Assembly (NCBI GenBank): GCA_945861245.1
Contig: CAMAUE010000003.1
Span: 1 to 64,000 of the forward strand
Direction of reading: 5' to 3'
Source of the DNA: Singulisphaera sp. GP187
GTDB lineage: Bacteria; Planctomycetota; Planctomycetia; Gemmatales; Gemmataceae
Length of the DNA: 64,000 bases
This document shows positions 62,016 through 64,000 of this stretch, piece by piece. A program made the position numbers and the translations under genes. How positions within the stretch are numbered: position 1 is the stretch's first letter; every line of letters starts with the position of its first letter. The notes beneath the pieces were generated by a model. It ran no database searches and was not told the origin of the DNA. It was given only the letters and a program-made list of their open reading frames with translations.

Positions 62016-64000
62016 ATGGCCAGCGATTCGGTGAAGGAAAAGAAAAAACTCGGCAATGCCATACCCAAGCTCAATCGCGCTAAACGGCCTGAAGGCATGA
62101 CGCTCGAAGAATGGCAGATCGCCCTGCGAAAAGATCATGGCCGCAAGCAGAACTTCCACATCCAGAACGTCGGTGACGCGCCGATCTTCTCCGAGTTCAC
62201 CGTTCGCAATCCGCAGAGTCATGGCTCGTATCGCGTTGTCATTCGCGGGGCCAAGCTCGGCGACAACTCCTGCACGTGCGGTGATTTCCTGACTAACACG
62301 CTCGGAACTTGCAAACACATCGAATACACACTGGCGCATCTCGAAAACAATCGCGGCGGATGCAAATCGCTTGGCGAAGGCCGATCCGCCAATTACAGCG
62401 AAATTTATCTCCGCTACGGCAACCAGCGCGAGGTAATATTCTGCCCCGGCACGGATTGTTCGCGCGAGTTGGATGGTGTTGCACGCGAATACTTTTCGGC
62501 CGAGGGTGTACTCCACGCGGAGGCCGCCGAGAAGTTCGACGAATTCCTCGATCGCGCTCGCACCTTCGAGCACGAGCTGCGCGTGCAGGACGATGTCGCG
62601 CCGTCACTAGCCGAGAAACGCGACGTTCTTGAGCGCGAGGAAATCCTGAATCGCGAATATCCGTGCGGAGCGAAGAGCGCGACTCTGAAGAAGCTGCTCA
62701 AGGTTCCACTGTTCGACTACCAGGCGGAAGGCGCTCTCTTCGCCGCCCGCGCGGGTCGCTGTCTGATTGGCGATGAGATGGGCCTGGGCAAAACGATCCA
62801 GGCGATCGCCGCCATCGAGTTGATGGCCCGCCATTTCGGCGTCGAACGTGTGCTCGTCGTCTGCCCGACTTCGCTCAAGCACCAATGGCAACGCGAAATC
62901 GAACGGTTCAGCGATCACGCTTCGCAGATCATCAACGGCGGCCAGGCCGTGCGCGCCGCTCAATTCCGCGAGACGACCGCCATCAAGATCATGAACTATG
63001 ACACGATCCACGCCGACCTCGACCGCATCGGCGATTGGGCGCCCGATCTCGTCATTCTCGACGAAGCCCAGCGCATCAAAAACTGGAACACGCGCGTCGC
63101 CCGCAGCGTGAAGAAGATCGACTGCCCCTACGCCGTCGTGTTGACCGGCACGCCGTTGGAAAATCGGCTCGAAGAGCTGATTTCCATCGTGCAATTCGTC
63201 GATCGCAATCGGCTCGGACCGACCTTCCGATTGCTCGAAAATCATCAGGACCGCGACGAAGCAGGCAAGGTCATCGGCTACAAGAACCTCGGCCAAATCG
63301 GCAAGACGCTCGAACCAGTTCTGCTCCGCCGGCGCAAGGCCGAGGTGCTCGATCAGCTTCCCGAACGGCTCGACAAGAACCTGTTCGTTCCAATGTCCGA
63401 ATTGCAAATGCAGCAACACGACGAAGGCAAACTCATCGTTGCTCGCATCGTGCAGAAATGGCGACGCTATCAGTACCTGTCCGAGATCGACAAACAAAAA
63501 CTGATGGCCGCGATGCAGGGCATGCGCATGTCATGCGATAGCTCGTACCTGCTCGATCCTACCACCAACGAAGGCTTCAAGGTTGGCGAGGCGACCTCGC
63601 AACTTGAAGAGATGTTTGCCGAGGAACCGGTCAAAGTCGTAATCTTCAGCCAATGGCTGCGCATGCACGAATTGCTGGTGAAACAGTTCATCGACAAGTG
63701 CTGGGGCCACGTGTTCTTCCACGGCGGCGTGCCGAGCGCGAAACGCCAGGACCTTGTCGACAAGTTCCGCAACGATCCCGAGTGCCGACTGTTCCTGGCG
63801 ACCGACGCCGGCTCGGTTGGGTTGAACCTGCAGTTCGCGTCGGTCGTGCTCAACATGGACCTGCCGTGGAACCCTGCCGTGCTCGAACAACGCATTGGCC
63901 GAGTGTATCGGCTCGGACAGGAGCGGAAGGTACAGGTCGTCAATTTTGTCGCGCGGGGATCGATCGAGGAAGGGATGTTGTCGGTCCTCAAGTTCAAGAA
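62016..64000 (+). CDS. SNF2-family helicase with SWIM zinc finger, 3' end missing
   Basis: The gene is open to the right edge and absent from the ORF track; I read it by hand. The ATG at 62016 follows AGAGGC and starts MASDSVKEKKKLGN. A SWIM-like zinc site is CTCGDFLTNTLGTCKH near residues 86-101. The SNF2 ATPase follows: Q-motif region LFDYQAEGALFAA, Walker A DEMGLGKT near 253, PTSLKHQW, DEAQRIKN near 349, LTGTPLENRLEEL, and the second lobe with VVIFSQW, ATDAGSVGLNLQFA and QRIGRVYRLGQ. About 661 residues are visible and the end is missing. Such proteins remodel protein-DNA complexes or RNA polymerase, as in RapA; the exact role is unknown. Confidence 0.9.
   Translation, partial: MASDSVKEKKKLGNAIPKLNRAKRPEGMTLEEWQIALRKDHGRKQNFHIQNVGDAPIFSEFTVRNPQSHGSYRVVIRGAKLGDNSCTCGDFLTNTLGTCKHIEYTLAHLENNRGGCKSLGEGRSANYSEIYLRYGNQREVIFCPGTDCSRELDGVAREYFSAEGVLHAEAAEKFDEFLDRARTFEHELRVQDDVAPSLAEKRDVLEREEILNREYPCGAKSATLKKLLKVPLFDYQAEGALFAARAGRCLIGDEMGLGKTIQAIAAIELMARHFGVERVLVVCPTSLKHQWQREIERFSDHASQIINGGQAVRAAQFRETTAIKIMNYDTIHADLDRIGDWAPDLVILDEAQRIKNWNTRVARSVKKIDCPYAVVLTGTPLENRLEELISIVQFVDRNRLGPTFRLLENHQDRDEAGKVIGYKNLGQIGKTLEPVLLRRRKAEVLDQLPERLDKNLFVPMSELQMQQHDEGKLIVARIVQKWRRYQYLSEIDKQKLMAAMQGMRMSCDSSYLLDPTTNEGFKVGEATSQLEEMFAEEPVKVVIFSQWLRMHELLVKQFIDKCWGHVFFHGGVPSAKRQDLVDKFRNDPECRLFLATDAGSVGLNLQFASVVLNMDLPWNPAVLEQRIGRVYRLGQERKVQVVNFVARGSIEEGMLSVLKFK

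Overview
The window looks like a chromosomal segment of a Planctomycete, most likely a Gemmata/Gemmataceae-type lineage. The basis is gene content and high GC. It carries three DUF1501 proteins with twin-arginine leaders, a DUF1549/DUF1553 protein with cytochrome-like motifs, a large propeller-HEAT-cytochrome c protein, a DUF1080 protein, a YdjY lipoprotein, an archaeal-type methenyl-H4MPT cyclohydrolase, and many small genes separated by dispersed inverted repeats. No rRNA, tRNA, CRISPR array, phage, transposase or replication origin was recognised.

Layout. 1-13.4 kb: a partial sugar-phosphate isomerase, a DUF1080 gene broken by an in-frame stop, a methyltransferase, an FtsX/MacB-type permease, mch, a cupin/ATP-grasp pair, an M24 peptidase, two secreted proteins, a Wzm/Wzt-like polysaccharide ABC exporter and an alpha/beta hydrolase. 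13.5-22.5 kb: the giant dehydrogenase-like protein, a repeat-filled region with a gene remnant, a GT2 glycosyltransferase, a long Hsp70 homologue and a PhyH dioxygenase. 22.7-34.8 kb: DUF1501 and DUF1549/DUF1553 proteins, tandem DUF29 genes, two large secreted M14 carboxypeptidases and a second DUF1501. 34.8-41 kb: a Phd/VapC pair, citrate synthase, a YdjY lipoprotein, a zinc-ribbon membrane protein, moaC and a polyprenyl synthase. 41-45.4 kb: a three-gene ExbB/ExbD-like set. 45.5-56.3 kb: pyrE, a double-HhH membrane protein, a DUF433/DUF5615 pair, a third DUF1501, a SelA-like PLP enzyme, a DUF2007-like protein, a D-2-hydroxyacid dehydrogenase, a class III cyclase and an SGNH hydrolase. 56.3-64 kb: a 1342-residue TPR protein, glutamate dehydrogenase and a SWIM-SNF2 helicase that runs off the end.

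The strongest signal not explained by genes is the intergenic DNA. At least two related families of REP/REPIN-like inverted repeats sit between many genes. One has arms of the form GTTTAG plus an 8-bp hairpin (CGCTCGCC-ttt-GGCGAGCG); the other has arms CGCTTGCGGCTTAGCGCTC. Hybrid copies exist, and one copy supplies the pyrE stop codon. Several other inverted-repeat families occur, including a three-layer nested set at 18.27-18.69 kb and a palindromic repeat that adds codons inside a DUF1501 gene.

The genes are mostly single or short co-directional units. Likely co-transcribed sets are cupin/ATP-grasp (4-bp overlap), the ABC exporter pair, Hsp70/PhyH, the ExbB/ExbD-like trio, DUF1501-Phd-VapC-citrate synthase, the HhH/small membrane protein pair, and DUF433/DUF5615. 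All functional calls are by recognition of motifs in the translations; no database search was run.
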